Source: Rhodocyclales bacterium
GTDB lineage: Bacteria; Pseudomonadota; Gammaproteobacteria; Burkholderiales; Rhodocyclaceae
NCBI GenBank assembly: GCA_026399475.1
Contig: JAPLQY010000077.1
Span: 1-64,000 of the forward strand
Length of the DNA stretch: 64,000 bases
Reading direction: 5' to 3'
Below are positions 37,688 through 45,998 of the stretch, in pieces (the stretch's first letter is position 1; every line of letters begins with the position of its first letter). The translations under genes were made by a program, and so were the position numbers. The notes under the pieces are model-generated. The model was not told the origin of the DNA. It was given only the letters and a program-made list of their open reading frames with translations, and made no database searches.

Positions 37688-38173
37688 TTACTCGTCTGGC
37701 CCACCAATATAATTTTCCCAGTTCCCACTATCGAAGTCATCAAACCTACTTGACCAGTCCCTTGTTTTCATGTCGTCTGACTCATTCTCAGAACCGTCAC
37801 TGGTGGAACCAGCCGAACCCCACCCGATAAGGCTTTCGCGGTCGTATGGGATAGGTGGCAAGGGTGCTGTAGATTTGGGACTAGGATTCTGGTATTCCAA
37901 AGTCCCGTTGCTAACCCCCACAAGAAACCAGTTCCAATCGTCAAACCGAGCAAACCAATCAGGATTGCGGGAATCGAAATAGCGCCCTGTAATTAGGTCT
38001 TCTTTAACAGCGTCTCGGCCGAATTCTTCCCAGCACCTTGTCCGCACCTGATACAGGGCCACTACCGCTGGGCGGCCATGCCGGAAACTGGCGGGATTGT
38101 GGAAAATGACAACCCCCTCGTCTTTGTGTTCTGCAACCCAGAACCGATACTCATCTCGTTGGTACCAAGGCAT
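37688..38173 (-). CDS. 161-residue protein of unknown function
   Basis: The protein is rich in aromatic residues (MPWYQRDEYRFWVAEHKD, then RNPDWFARFDDWNWFLVG) and ends in an acidic, serine-rich low-complexity tail (about 115-161, with DDFDSGNW). No signal peptide or membrane segment is present. Codon use appears less GC-biased than in the chromosomal genes. It follows, in the same direction, a 45-codon ORF encoding a possible exported membrane peptide. No function can be assigned. Confidence 0.55.
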   Translation of the reverse strand: MPWYQRDEYRFWVAEHKDEGVVIFHNPASFRHGRPAVVALYQVRTRCWEEFGRDAVKEDLITGRYFDSRNPDWFARFDDWNWFLVGVSNGTLEYQNPSPKSTAPLPPIPYDRESLIGWGSAGSTSDGSENESDDMKTRDWSSRFDDFDSGNWENYIGGPDE

Positions 38174-38233
38174 ACTTTCAGGAACTCCTCTACTTGTGCA
38201 ACCCTGAGCAGGAAATATGAAGTTGTATGGGTG

Positions 38234-38371
38234 TCACTTACGCTTGTAGTACAGATACATGCCGACAATGATAATTATGATCACCCAGGGCGACTGCGCC
38301 CGACTGTTTTCATATAGCTCAGGCATGACAGCATATGCATTGGTCGTCACGAGAAGAAGTAAGTAGCGCAT
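38234..38371 (-). CDS. Possible 45-residue exported membrane peptide
   Basis: Read on the minus strand from ATG at 38371, the ORF encodes a short signal-like start (MRYLLLLVTTNAYA), a polar stretch (PELYENSRAQSP), then an isoleucine-rich membrane segment and a basic end (YLYYKRK). The regular architecture argues for a real gene although no strong ribosome site is visible. It is 60 bases upstream of the 161-codon gene. Confidence 0.45.
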   Translation of the reverse strand: MRYLLLLVTTNAYAVMPELYENSRAQSPWVIIIIIVGMYLYYKRK

Positions 38372-38474
38372 CGTGGAGTGTCCGTGTCTTAGTGACGCGG
38401 CTGTAAAGAAAGAAGAATACTCTCAGAATCTAAGCATCGCTCCGCACCGTGCTTCAACCGGCTATCATTTCCAG

Positions 38475-39137
38475 ATGGCGCGACCCAACCAATCGCTGAA
38501 GACCTTGGCGAAGCCCCTCACCTCGCTGCTCATTTCTGCATTTGAAGAGATGGACCGGTGCTTGGAAAGTTCCGACGTGCCCGAGTCTCGGGATTGCTAT
38601 TCCATTGATCCTGTAGCGCTGGACTCGATATACGAGAAGTTGGGTTACGTGCTGAACGACGCGTGCTTCGGTGGAACATTCTATGTAATTCCCTACTACG
38701 GGCATCTGGTATCGCCTTGCGCTATTCGGATGTGTATTTCGGACTATGCCGAACACGAGTGTTGCACTCTTTATTTATGCCGTGCTGCAACGGAACTTGA
38801 GTTCACGTTCAATTTGCTTGCGCAGGTTGCCGGGGCAGACGTGGAACGTGTTACCAACGGGCGGCTTACAGACACCGAATGGGATCGACTTAAGCCCGGA
38901 GTCGAAAGGCTGGTGACGTTAGATTTCTCGGTCCTACAAACGCAGCAGCTATCGTTACCCATGCTCGGCAACTGGCTGGAGGAAGTGGCCGAGCAGTCCA
39001 AGAGGAGGTCGCTTGTCGTCATCGACGACGAACTACTGATCGCAAAACGGAGACGATCCAGCTTGACCTCGATGATCGATCTTTCCGCGAAGTATGATGC
39101 GGCGATTGCGCTAGTCGCGCAGATTCCGACAAACTGA
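38475..39137 (+). CDS. DnaB-helicase-fold protein lacking Walker A
   Basis: This protein of about 220 residues appears to follow the RecA-like C-terminal domain of replicative DnaB. It has FTFNLLAQVAGADVERVTNGRLTDTEW in the position of the DnaB 'RLL...rl..G.L...EW' stretch, and SLVVIDDELLI in the position of the Walker B strand. The phosphate-binding loop expected near residue 75 reads IPYYGHLVSPC, with no GKT/S. It is therefore probably not an ATPase. The start is uncertain; an in-frame GTG at 38373 exists. It faces the two minus-strand repeat-protein genes. Confidence 0.55.
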   Translation: MARPNQSLKTLAKPLTSLLISAFEEMDRCLESSDVPESRDCYSIDPVALDSIYEKLGYVLNDACFGGTFYVIPYYGHLVSPCAIRMCISDYAEHECCTLYLCRAATELEFTFNLLAQVAGADVERVTNGRLTDTEWDRLKPGVERLVTLDFSVLQTQQLSLPMLGNWLEEVAEQSKRRSLVVIDDELLIAKRRRSSLTSMIDLSAKYDAAIALVAQIPTN

Positions 39138-39177
39138 TGTGGATGATTGTTCCTAAGCGGCGCTGGCAGGAAGCCCG

Positions 39178-40611
39178 TCAGGTGCCGCCGAAGCACTCAA
39201 CCATTAACCGCTTCACCTGACTGTGAGTCAAGTCAAAGCAGGTCGGCCACCCGGTGATCTCCGGCTTTCGATTGAACACGCCAATAATCCCGGCATATTG
39301 ATCGAACTGCTGGTGGCGTTCTGCAAAGTCAATGCTCACCGTCATCCCGCTTGGAATTATCTCTAGGCGGTGAATGAATGTTTCAGCCAAGTACTCTGAC
39401 CATGGAATGGATTCGTTGTACCTCAATGTTCCCCATTCCCACCGATCCTCGAATTGACGAAGCAGTGATTCTGACCACGGCAGCGCAGTGTTACAACTGA
39501 GGGTTATCCAGTGCCATCGATTCTCGTGGGCAGCCAGCAAATCTGCCGACCACGGTAGCGACCTATTCCAGCTGAGAACCTCCCACTCCCATCCATCTGG
39601 GTCGAGATCCAAGAGATTTGCAGACCAGATGCCGCTACCGTTCTCTGACAAGCCGCCGCGCCCGCAGACATCTGAACCTTCTGTGTCGTTGACGCTCTTG
39701 CTTTCTGGCAGTGCGCCCCATGCCCAGTAACCCGAAAACCGTACCACTAGTTCCGGTGACCATGGCAGTTCGCTATTCGAAACAAGCAAATTCCAGTTCC
39801 ACCGGTCCTTGTATTTTGCAATTAGGTCGCCTGACCACGGCAGCCCACAATTTTTGCTCAGGTCTTCCCACTTCCACCGTTCTGCGTATTTCTCAACCAG
39901 ATCTTCAGACCACGGCAGTTTGCGGTTCAAGCTCAGTTGTTCCCAATGCCATAGGTCTTTGTATTTTTCCAGCAGTTCCGGTGACCACGGCAGGCTTTCG
40001 TTCTGGCTCAATGCTTGCCAGTCCCAGCGATTCCTATATCGATCAAGAATATCCACTGACCACGGGAAGTTGCTAAGGAAACTAATCGTACTCCAATCCC
40101 AGCGGTCAGCGTTTCGTTCGAGAAGCGATTCCTTCCACGGTATTTCCGGGTGCACGATTTTGTAAAGGCGAAAGCTTAGATCCCTATCCTCCTCTGTGTA
40201 ATCATCCCCCTGTAGGGGTTTGTCAAAAAGGTAGTGGTGATCGAACAGATGGTGGTCGAACCTCCGCATCAGGCATTCCGACCAACGGAATGCCGGGTGC
40301 TTGATTAGTGAGCGCCAACTCCATCGGTCCTCGAACTTCGATACAAGCTCGTCGGTCAAATCAAGGTTTGTGTTGTTGCTGAGGAGTTCCCAGTCCCAAC
40401 GATCCTGATACTGAACTATTTCCGAAGCTGTCAGCGGGTAGTACTCAGTCAGCCACCTGATGAACTGCTCAGGGTGCCGGCGGAAGAAGTCTTCTGAAAT
40501 GGCCAGCTGCTCGCGGGGGCTGGTCACAGCGCCTCGTTTTGCCAACGATTCAATAACGGCGGCTGTAATCTGGTTGTAGATTTCAGGGACGGTAGTAGAG
40601 GGTTCGGTCAT
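39178..40611 (-). CDS. Tandem W-x-W repeat protein
   Basis: This 477-residue protein has a unique N terminus (about 1-55), then about twelve copies of a 25-residue unit of the form LPWS..LL..Y.DRW.W..LS.N. The first, third and ninth copies are degenerate or interrupted. The repeats are likely to form a helical solenoid for protein or nucleic-acid binding (inference). No enzyme motif is visible. It is 22 bases downstream of a 459-codon gene, so both belong to one unit. I know no function for this repeat. Confidence 0.75.
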   Translation of the reverse strand: MTEPSTTVPEIYNQITAAVIESLAKRGAVTSPREQLAISEDFFRRHPEQFIRWLTEYYPLTASEIVQYQDRWDWELLSNNTNLDLTDELVSKFEDRWSWRSLIKHPAFRWSECLMRRFDHHLFDHHYLFDKPLQGDDYTEEDRDLSFRLYKIVHPEIPWKESLLERNADRWDWSTISFLSNFPWSVDILDRYRNRWDWQALSQNESLPWSPELLEKYKDLWHWEQLSLNRKLPWSEDLVEKYAERWKWEDLSKNCGLPWSGDLIAKYKDRWNWNLLVSNSELPWSPELVVRFSGYWAWGALPESKSVNDTEGSDVCGRGGLSENGSGIWSANLLDLDPDGWEWEVLSWNRSLPWSADLLAAHENRWHWITLSCNTALPWSESLLRQFEDRWEWGTLRYNESIPWSEYLAETFIHRLEIIPSGMTVSIDFAERHQQFDQYAGIIGVFNRKPEITGWPTCFDLTHSQVKRLMVECFGGT

Positions 40612-40633
40612 GACTTACATTCTTAAACGGCCA

Positions 40634-42013
40634 TTACAAATGAGGGTGTGCCAATTCCATCGACTTGACCAACGTGTCGCGCCTTTCGTGGCTGCCCGAA
40701 CAATGCGACAACACAGCAGATAAAGCCTCGGTACCAAGTGCCGCCGATTTCAACTTGAACTGCGCAATCATGGTTCTCATCGCTTGATCCGGTTCTGCAA
40801 AGCGCCTTTCCAGTTCCAATAGCCGATCATTTTGAGCGGGTTCAGTGAATTGGTGCGTCAGCCACCCGACGCAACCTGCGCACTCAGGCGATGGTTCGTT
40901 TCCGTCGACATCGAAATGAAGGGCGAAGAATTCGTGAGTGTCGTCTGCATTGACTGAAGTAATGATTTCAGCAGTGGAGAGGTGCTCGCCCTCAGGCGAC
41001 AGAATTGCCACTATATGTGTACGGCCAAGGTAAAACTCTTCAGGAAAGGATGTAAGAAACTCGGAGAGCATTGCTCCTTCACGCATCAACTCGGCAGGTG
41101 TTACCAAGGACACCGCAGTTCGATATTTCTGCTTGTAAACGCCTTGAATCAGTCTCGGCCAATCCTTAAAGGTTTCGTACTGCGAGCGTATGGTTTGGTC
41201 GGCTATGCGGACCATCTCGGCATGGCACAGGTCTGCTTGTCTCACCAAATCAGCCGGTTCAAACTGACTCAGGAAGGGTGCGCAAGAACCGTCCTCATCA
41301 TTTTGCTTACCTTCTTCATCCAGCAACTTCGAGACGAATTCGGAATACCCCCAAACGCGACTGAGGTCGCACTCACCGCCAAACATCGCGTCCATATCCT
41401 CAAACGAGATGCCGGGGTATCGCTGTCTGTACAGATACTGGAAGTCGAATAGGTACCCCAGTTTGGGATGTCGATATATATCCTTTGCCAATGGCCCACG
41501 AGAATTCCAGTAGCGATGCAGGAGATCCCATCCTTCCACCGTATCGGGCAGCACAAGCGTTGGGCAAAGGCTTAGAAGTGAATATAGCTCGTCAGGAGCA
41601 TCGCGCCAGTCAGCACTAAGGTGCTCAGGATTGATCGCCGCGATCCGCTCGATTACCTCTCGCTTCATATTCGTTTTGCGGCCCAGCATGCCGAGAACTT
41701 CCATCCAGTGACTGTCTGCGTATTCAGAAACTTTCGCGGCGATCTGGTTGATCTCCTCGCGGCTCATCGCTGTTTCGCTAACCAGCACATCGACAGGATC
41801 GTTGCCCCGGTCTACGTCAACCTCGGCCAACAAGCGAGACTGGTCTGAAACGAACGGGTTCCGTGTTGCGATGAGCATCGCAATCGTTGGCGCTGTTGCA
41901 ACTAACTGGGCGCGGTGACGCCTGAAAACGTGGTCATCCTGATCGGCCCATGCGGACAGGCGATCGGCAATGAGAGGCGTAGGCGGCACAGAACTGGAAA
42001 TCGGACTACTCAC
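40634..42013 (-). CDS. 459-residue protein of unknown function, possibly PcfJ-like at the C terminus
   Basis: The protein is largely helical, with no membrane segment. Around residues 320-415, the pattern LMREGAMLSEFLTSFPEEFYLGRTHIVAIL...STAEI followed by SPECAGCVGWL recalls the PcfJ-like domain of mobile elements, but the usual HCV cysteine motif is missing, so this is weak. The cysteines in PECAGC could bind metal. It lies directly upstream of the W-x-W repeat gene and probably forms a complex or module with it (inference from 22-base spacing). Confidence 0.65.
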   Translation of the reverse strand: MSSPISSSVPPTPLIADRLSAWADQDDHVFRRHRAQLVATAPTIAMLIATRNPFVSDQSRLLAEVDVDRGNDPVDVLVSETAMSREEINQIAAKVSEYADSHWMEVLGMLGRKTNMKREVIERIAAINPEHLSADWRDAPDELYSLLSLCPTLVLPDTVEGWDLLHRYWNSRGPLAKDIYRHPKLGYLFDFQYLYRQRYPGISFEDMDAMFGGECDLSRVWGYSEFVSKLLDEEGKQNDEDGSCAPFLSQFEPADLVRQADLCHAEMVRIADQTIRSQYETFKDWPRLIQGVYKQKYRTAVSLVTPAELMREGAMLSEFLTSFPEEFYLGRTHIVAILSPEGEHLSTAEIITSVNADDTHEFFALHFDVDGNEPSPECAGCVGWLTHQFTEPAQNDRLLELERRFAEPDQAMRTMIAQFKLKSAALGTEALSAVLSHCSGSHERRDTLVKSMELAHPHL

Positions 42014-42283
42014 TTGATGGCCGTTATTGTTTGTCGGTCTGCGGAATACTGATTTGTCGCCGTCATGACGTTATCAAGGTGCGGCCAAGCACAATCATTT
42101 CGTCCATTGGTGGTGCCGTTTCTGGGGCCGTCAAGGAAGTAACTGCTTGGTTGCTGGACGCGCATAATCGCGTCTATCTTTGCACAACAGAGTTTCAGGA
42201 TGGGTTGTAGAGTAGCGAATATGGCATTTTCATTACAGCCGCTAACTATGGCGAATGAATTGCGTAGGAAAGGCGGGCTATGG

Positions 42284-42805
42284 TCAGTCAAGATCTTGGT
42301 TTGGAGCAAGGTGGCTAGTGGTTTCATCCTCATGAAGTTCCAATAGGTCTCCGCCGCGAACCTCAGCAATCTTCCTTCCGTCTTCATCAATTGCCAACAC
42401 GTTGAAAAAGAAATAATACTGCATGTCATAGAAGTCTATCGCCCATGACTTAACCTCATCCCTAGTGTCGCCGATGACTAGGGCCCAACCGTCGAAGACA
42501 ATCGATAGAAACTGCTTAGCCAAGCCCCGATACCCTTTCAGATGCCCGGCACTTAGAGCATCTTCGCTTAGACGGGGATAAAAGCGTTTCGGGTTACTTT
42601 GTATTTCGTCCAAAAGACTGTTGCGCCTGAGCTCCGAATAATGCATCACTCTGCCGATCATGTTGTTCTTGTCTTCGCTTGACTCAGGGTGGACAGCAGA
42701 AATGTAAAGGGTTGGCCGGCCTATGCCCTTACCCGCGAACGACATAACATCAGCAATGTTAGTAATAACGAGCCGGTCAGGGCTTGGGAATCGTTTATAG
42801 AACAT
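42284..42805 (-). CDS. 173-residue protein of unknown function
   Basis: It begins MFYKRFPSPDRLVITNIADV, continues with an alpha/beta body (LAKQFLSIVFDGWALVIGD, then DMQYYFFFNVLAID) and ends with an acidic tail. No signal or membrane segment is seen. It is separated by 270 apparently non-coding bases from the 459-codon gene in the same direction. No family is recognised, and the ORF is supported mainly by length and sensible composition. Confidence 0.5.
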   Translation of the reverse strand: MFYKRFPSPDRLVITNIADVMSFAGKGIGRPTLYISAVHPESSEDKNNMIGRVMHYSELRRNSLLDEIQSNPKRFYPRLSEDALSAGHLKGYRGLAKQFLSIVFDGWALVIGDTRDEVKSWAIDFYDMQYYFFFNVLAIDEDGRKIAEVRGGDLLELHEDETTSHLAPNQDLD

Positions 42806-43169
42806 GGCGAACCTCCGTCGTTGTTTTAATGAAGTACAGGAAAATCATCATCGTACCGGCGCTGAGGGGGGTAATGAAGTTACCAAAACCTAAACTAGGA
42901 TGACAGTGGTGGGAGAAGAACTGCATCTGACTGAAATGAAATGAGCTTGGCAAACATGGTATCGCGCCGTCCATTGTTGCTGCATGCTGCCGGGCGCGGC
43001 AAGCACCTCATCCTCTCGGGCGGGTGGGAGCTTGCTGATTTCCTGCTGTTCCAAGGCTTCGAGAAGGCTGACGAGCATACCGATGCGCAGGAGTGGCTTG
43101 TCCAGTCGTACGTTGCAGGAGTATTACCATGACCACCTTGGCGCTCACGGTAAGGCAGGGTAAACGTAC
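42806..43169. other. Non-coding spacer before the toxin-antitoxin operon
   Basis: Short ORFs on both strands lack supporting ribosome sites or family resemblance. The spacer separates minus-strand cargo from the plus-strand phd-PIN-terS operon. Confidence 0.4.
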
Positions 43170-43206
43170 TATAATCAGTACCGTTATTTTGATTATAGGT
43201 ACTGAT
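43170..43206 (+). promoter_or_regulatory. Operator/promoter of the phd-PIN-terS operon
   Basis: A TATAAT (43170-43175) overlaps the left arm of a 9-bp inverted repeat, ATCAGTACC (43174-43182) / GGTACTGAT (43198-43206). A nested CTATAATC / GATTATAG pair is also present. The right arm ends one base before the antitoxin ATG. Binding by the antitoxin would block both RNA polymerase and ribosome entry. Confidence 0.6.
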
Positions 43207-43473
43207 ATGAATACCCTCACGGTATCCGAACTGAAGCGTCGCGGCATGGCAGCCATCGAAGACGGCCTGCGCAGCGGCCCGGTGCATATCGTCAAGCGCA
43301 ACAAGCCAGCGGTTGTGGTGCTGACCGAGGCTGAGTACCAGCGTCTTGCGAATGGACGGGTATCCACCCCCAGCGGCGTGACGGCCGTACAGTGGCTGCT
43401 CAACCAGCGCACCTCCGGGACGCGAAGCAAGGCGCAGATCGACGCTACCCTCAAAGCCGAGCGCGACTGGTGA
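43207..43473 (+). CDS. Phd/YefM-family antitoxin
   Basis: The 88-residue protein has the Phd fold start NTLTVSELKRRGMAAIEDGL and the strand VHIVKRNKPAVVVLTEAEYQRL. Its C-terminal part (about 60-88) would wrap the toxin. The start is ATG at 43207, directly after an inverted-repeat operator. Its stop overlaps the GTG start of the PIN toxin, the normal arrangement for coupled antitoxin-toxin translation. Confidence 0.88.
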   Translation: MNTLTVSELKRRGMAAIEDGLRSGPVHIVKRNKPAVVVLTEAEYQRLANGRVSTPSGVTAVQWLLNQRTSGTRSKAQIDATLKAERDW

Positions 43474-43880
43474 TTGCCTTTTTCGACGCCAGTGCCCTGA
43501 TCTACCTGATTGAAGGTGCCGAACCGTTCGCTTCCAAGGTACGCAAGGAACTCGCGGCGGCTGCCAAGAAGCACCCTGATCTGGGTGCGGCGGTCAGCCG
43601 TCTGTCGTGGCTGGAATGCCGGGTTGGGCCAATGAAGGGCGATGACAGCGCGGCACTGGCAGCGTTAGACACCTTCTTTTCGCGCCCCGATCTGGTCTGG
43701 GTTGAACTGAGCAAAGATGTCGTCGAACTGGCGGCGGCGATCCGTGTCCAGACCGGCCTGAAGACGCCCGACGCGCTGCATGCTGCATCGTGCCTCCAGC
43801 TAGGTGGCGAACACCTGTTTTTGACCGGAGATAGTGTGTTCAGGCGGGTCGCCGGGCTGAACGTGAAGGTGCTGACATGA
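43470..43880 (+). CDS. PIN-domain (VapC-like) toxin
   Basis: The 136-residue PIN ribonuclease has acidic residues D6, E49, D101 and D121 in FFDASALIYL, WLECR, KTPDALHAA and FLTGDSVF, a complete metal site. VapC-type toxins cut tRNA or rRNA when the antitoxin is lost. It starts with GTG overlapping the antitoxin stop, and its own stop overlaps the terminase-small-subunit ATG, tying all three genes together. Confidence 0.88.
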   Translation: MIAFFDASALIYLIEGAEPFASKVRKELAAAAKKHPDLGAAVSRLSWLECRVGPMKGDDSAALAALDTFFSRPDLVWVELSKDVVELAAAIRVQTGLKTPDALHAASCLQLGGEHLFLTGDSVFRRVAGLNVKVLT

Positions 43881-44494
43881 CCGGCACGGCACTCACCGTC
43901 AAACAGGCCAGATTCTGCGACGAATACGTGGTTTGCGGCAACGCGGCAGCGGCGGCACGGGCGGCGGGATACCGGGAGCGCAGCGCCCGGCAGATAGGCT
44001 CCGAAAACCTGTCAAAACCTTACATCCAGACCGCTTTGCAGGCCCGTCAGCAGGCTTTGGCGGCGCGATTGGAGATTACCCATCAGGACGTAATTTCGGC
44101 CGTTCTGGGTGCGATTAAAGCGGCTCAGGAACAGGGTAATCCGGCAGTGATGCTGCGCGGTTGGGTCGAGATCGCACGTATGCTCGACTTCTACAATCCT
44201 GAGACCCTCAAGACCGAGCAGGAGCAGCGTAACGGCGGGGAACATCTTCGGTATGTGTCGACTGCGGAACTGCGCAGGCGCGTTTCACGGGAGGGGCAGT
44301 TTCGTAACCCTGACGGGAGCACCATGACACCGGCGCAGCTTGATGCATTCTACGAGGGGTTGACCGATGAAGAAGTGGCAGCACTGGCAGAGGGCCGGGC
44401 TGTGGTGGAGACACGGGTCGTGATGTTTGATGCTTCAGATTGCGACACTAATCTAACAGCGCCCCATCAGATCCAAAGTCCTCCGGATACTTAG
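43877..44494 (+). CDS. Terminase small subunit (orphan)
   Basis: The 205-residue protein has the typical N-terminal DNA-recognition helix-turn-helix of Terminase_2 small subunits: LTVKQARFCDEYVVCGNAAAAA, then GYRERSARQIGSENLSKPYI. A helical oligomerisation region follows. Terminase small subunits choose the DNA to be packaged into phage heads. No large subunit, portal or capsid gene accompanies it. It is coupled (ATGA) to the PIN toxin, and its 3' end overlaps the convergent 516-codon gene by 47 bases. Confidence 0.87.
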   Translation: MTGTALTVKQARFCDEYVVCGNAAAAARAAGYRERSARQIGSENLSKPYIQTALQARQQALAARLEITHQDVISAVLGAIKAAQEQGNPAVMLRGWVEIARMLDFYNPETLKTEQEQRNGGEHLRYVSTAELRRRVSREGQFRNPDGSTMTPAQLDAFYEGLTDEEVAALAEGRAVVETRVVMFDASDCDTNLTAPHQIQSPPDT

Positions 44495-45998
44495 TGCGCC
44501 ACGTCTCAATGCTTTCAGGGTGGTCCCTTAGAAAGCGTCGAATCAGTGCTCTTTTTTGCTTACGTGCTTTGTATTCGCTTCTCTCCGAAGGAGACATCTT
44601 TGCGAGCTTAAGCTCTTCCTTGTCTGTCTCTGTCAAGGGCCCGGCTAATTTCTTTTCCAGATACCATCCAATGCGAAGCGCTTGATTGAGCTCATTGCCG
44701 AACTGTTGATATTCATCACTGAATCCCCATGCTATTGCATCGAAGAATCCGGATGCGGGAAAGGCACGTTTGATCCAATCTTCCTTATCGATTTTTCTGA
44801 TGTCGGCCAGATGTCGCCTGAAATTAATTTCCGACATGGCCTCCATATTTTTTCGCGCCATCATCCGGATCCAACTGGCAAGAGGCATGGAACCTTGTTC
44901 AATTTGAAGTCGGGTCGTGTCGTCAGCCATCTGCCGAATTTCATCGGCCTCGCTGATCGATGGCGTCCGGGTACCGATATCTATTAGGTATTCGCAGGGA
45001 TAAGTCCTGCGGACCGCTCGTGCGCTATCGCTGAGTTGCTTCAATGTACCCTGCATCCGAGGTGAATCGGGCGGGACAAATGCTGGTGCCGTTTGCGTGG
45101 GCGCGTCTTCTCCACCAAGTGCCAAACGCGTAAGAAGGCCGGCAATTGCTCCGAGAATTGGTGTACCGATCACCGACACTGCAGCGGCAACACCTCCCGC
45201 GATTGCTCCCTTAACCAGACGCTCGCCACCTGACTCAAATGCCTCATCAACCGACTTCTTTCCTGCCAGTACCTTTATCGCTTCAGTGGCAACGATTACA
45301 GAAACTGGCATGACTCCCATGACGCTATCGCTTACTGCGTCAGATGTTGCATCTGAAATATGGTCGCTCACACCGGCCGTTAAGTGGTCGTTCAGGATGT
45401 TCGAGTCGATAATCCCATCCCCGGCCATGCGCGAGGCAATCTCGTGAGTTGCAACAATCGGCGTGTCGGGATAACGCGCAAGAGCTTCGTGGACATAGCT
45501 GACAGATTCGGTCGCCTTGAGTTGGATTGTGTCGGCTACCGACCCATCAGGGTCGATGATGCGTAAGTCCCATCCGGCTTGTATCGGAGAATCCGCTAAG
45601 ACCGCGACTTGTTCGCCCTCCAAATGCAGGTCACCCACCCACTCACCTGCGTTTAATCTTTGCTCCACCTCGACTTCAAACAGCTTCCCTTTCCAGCCAC
45701 TGATTACGCCGGCGAGGTCCTCGGGAGAGCGCCCTACGAGTGACTCGATAGAGACATGCGGATAGGCCAGATCCCAAGCCTTTGCCATATCCGGCGTGAT
45801 TTGCGACAGATCGACCGTGTCGGCCGAAAATACGTAGTCGAAGGCGATGGCTATTGCGGCGGCATCAAGAATAGACATCTTGCGAGCTTCAACATATTCG
45901 CTCGCCAGCTTCTTGAGGTCGCTGAATGATGCGCGGCCGTGCCGCTCACCGTATTCGTCAGCGAGCAGTTCTAGTGATGCAACGTCAGCCATACCCAA
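44448..45998 (-). CDS. Membrane protein with possible PD-(D/E)XK nuclease core
   Basis: This 516-residue protein has a helical N-terminal part (1-100), then a segment compatible with a PD-(D/E)XK fold (GxxxE ending at E108, D144 in GWDLRI, and Q159-x-K161 in TIQLKATES). A glycine/alanine-rich hydrophobic stretch (about 264-295) and a long polar, basic C-terminal domain follow. The nuclease reading is inference from spaced residues only. It overlaps the preceding coiled-coil gene by 28 bases, so the two are a coupled pair. Confidence 0.65.
   Translation of the reverse strand: MGMADVASLELLADEYGERHGRASFSDLKKLASEYVEARKMSILDAAAIAIAFDYVFSADTVDLSQITPDMAKAWDLAYPHVSIESLVGRSPEDLAGVISGWKGKLFEVEVEQRLNAGEWVGDLHLEGEQVAVLADSPIQAGWDLRIIDPDGSVADTIQLKATESVSYVHEALARYPDTPIVATHEIASRMAGDGIIDSNILNDHLTAGVSDHISDATSDAVSDSVMGVMPVSVIVATEAIKVLAGKKSVDEAFESGGERLVKGAIAGGVAAAVSVIGTPILGAIAGLLTRLALGGEDAPTQTAPAFVPPDSPRMQGTLKQLSDSARAVRRTYPCEYLIDIGTRTPSISEADEIRQMADDTTRLQIEQGSMPLASWIRMMARKNMEAMSEINFRRHLADIRKIDKEDWIKRAFPASGFFDAIAWGFSDEYQQFGNELNQALRIGWYLEKKLAGPLTETDKEELKLAKMSPSERSEYKARKQKRALIRRFLRDHPESIETWRTKYPEDFGSDGALLD

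Noticed and set aside
39488-40560. Regular 75-base spacing in the W-x-W gene read as a possible CRISPR-like array
   Set aside because: The repeats are conserved at protein level with diverged DNA, are in frame and have no spacer structure.
42010-42429. 139-codon ORF between the 459- and 173-codon genes
   Set aside because: It overlaps the 173-codon frame, has no ribosome site and lacks regular composition.
42941-43132. 63-codon plus-strand ORF before the toxin-antitoxin operon
   Set aside because: No ribosome site, no recognisable family, and competing short ORFs on the other strand.
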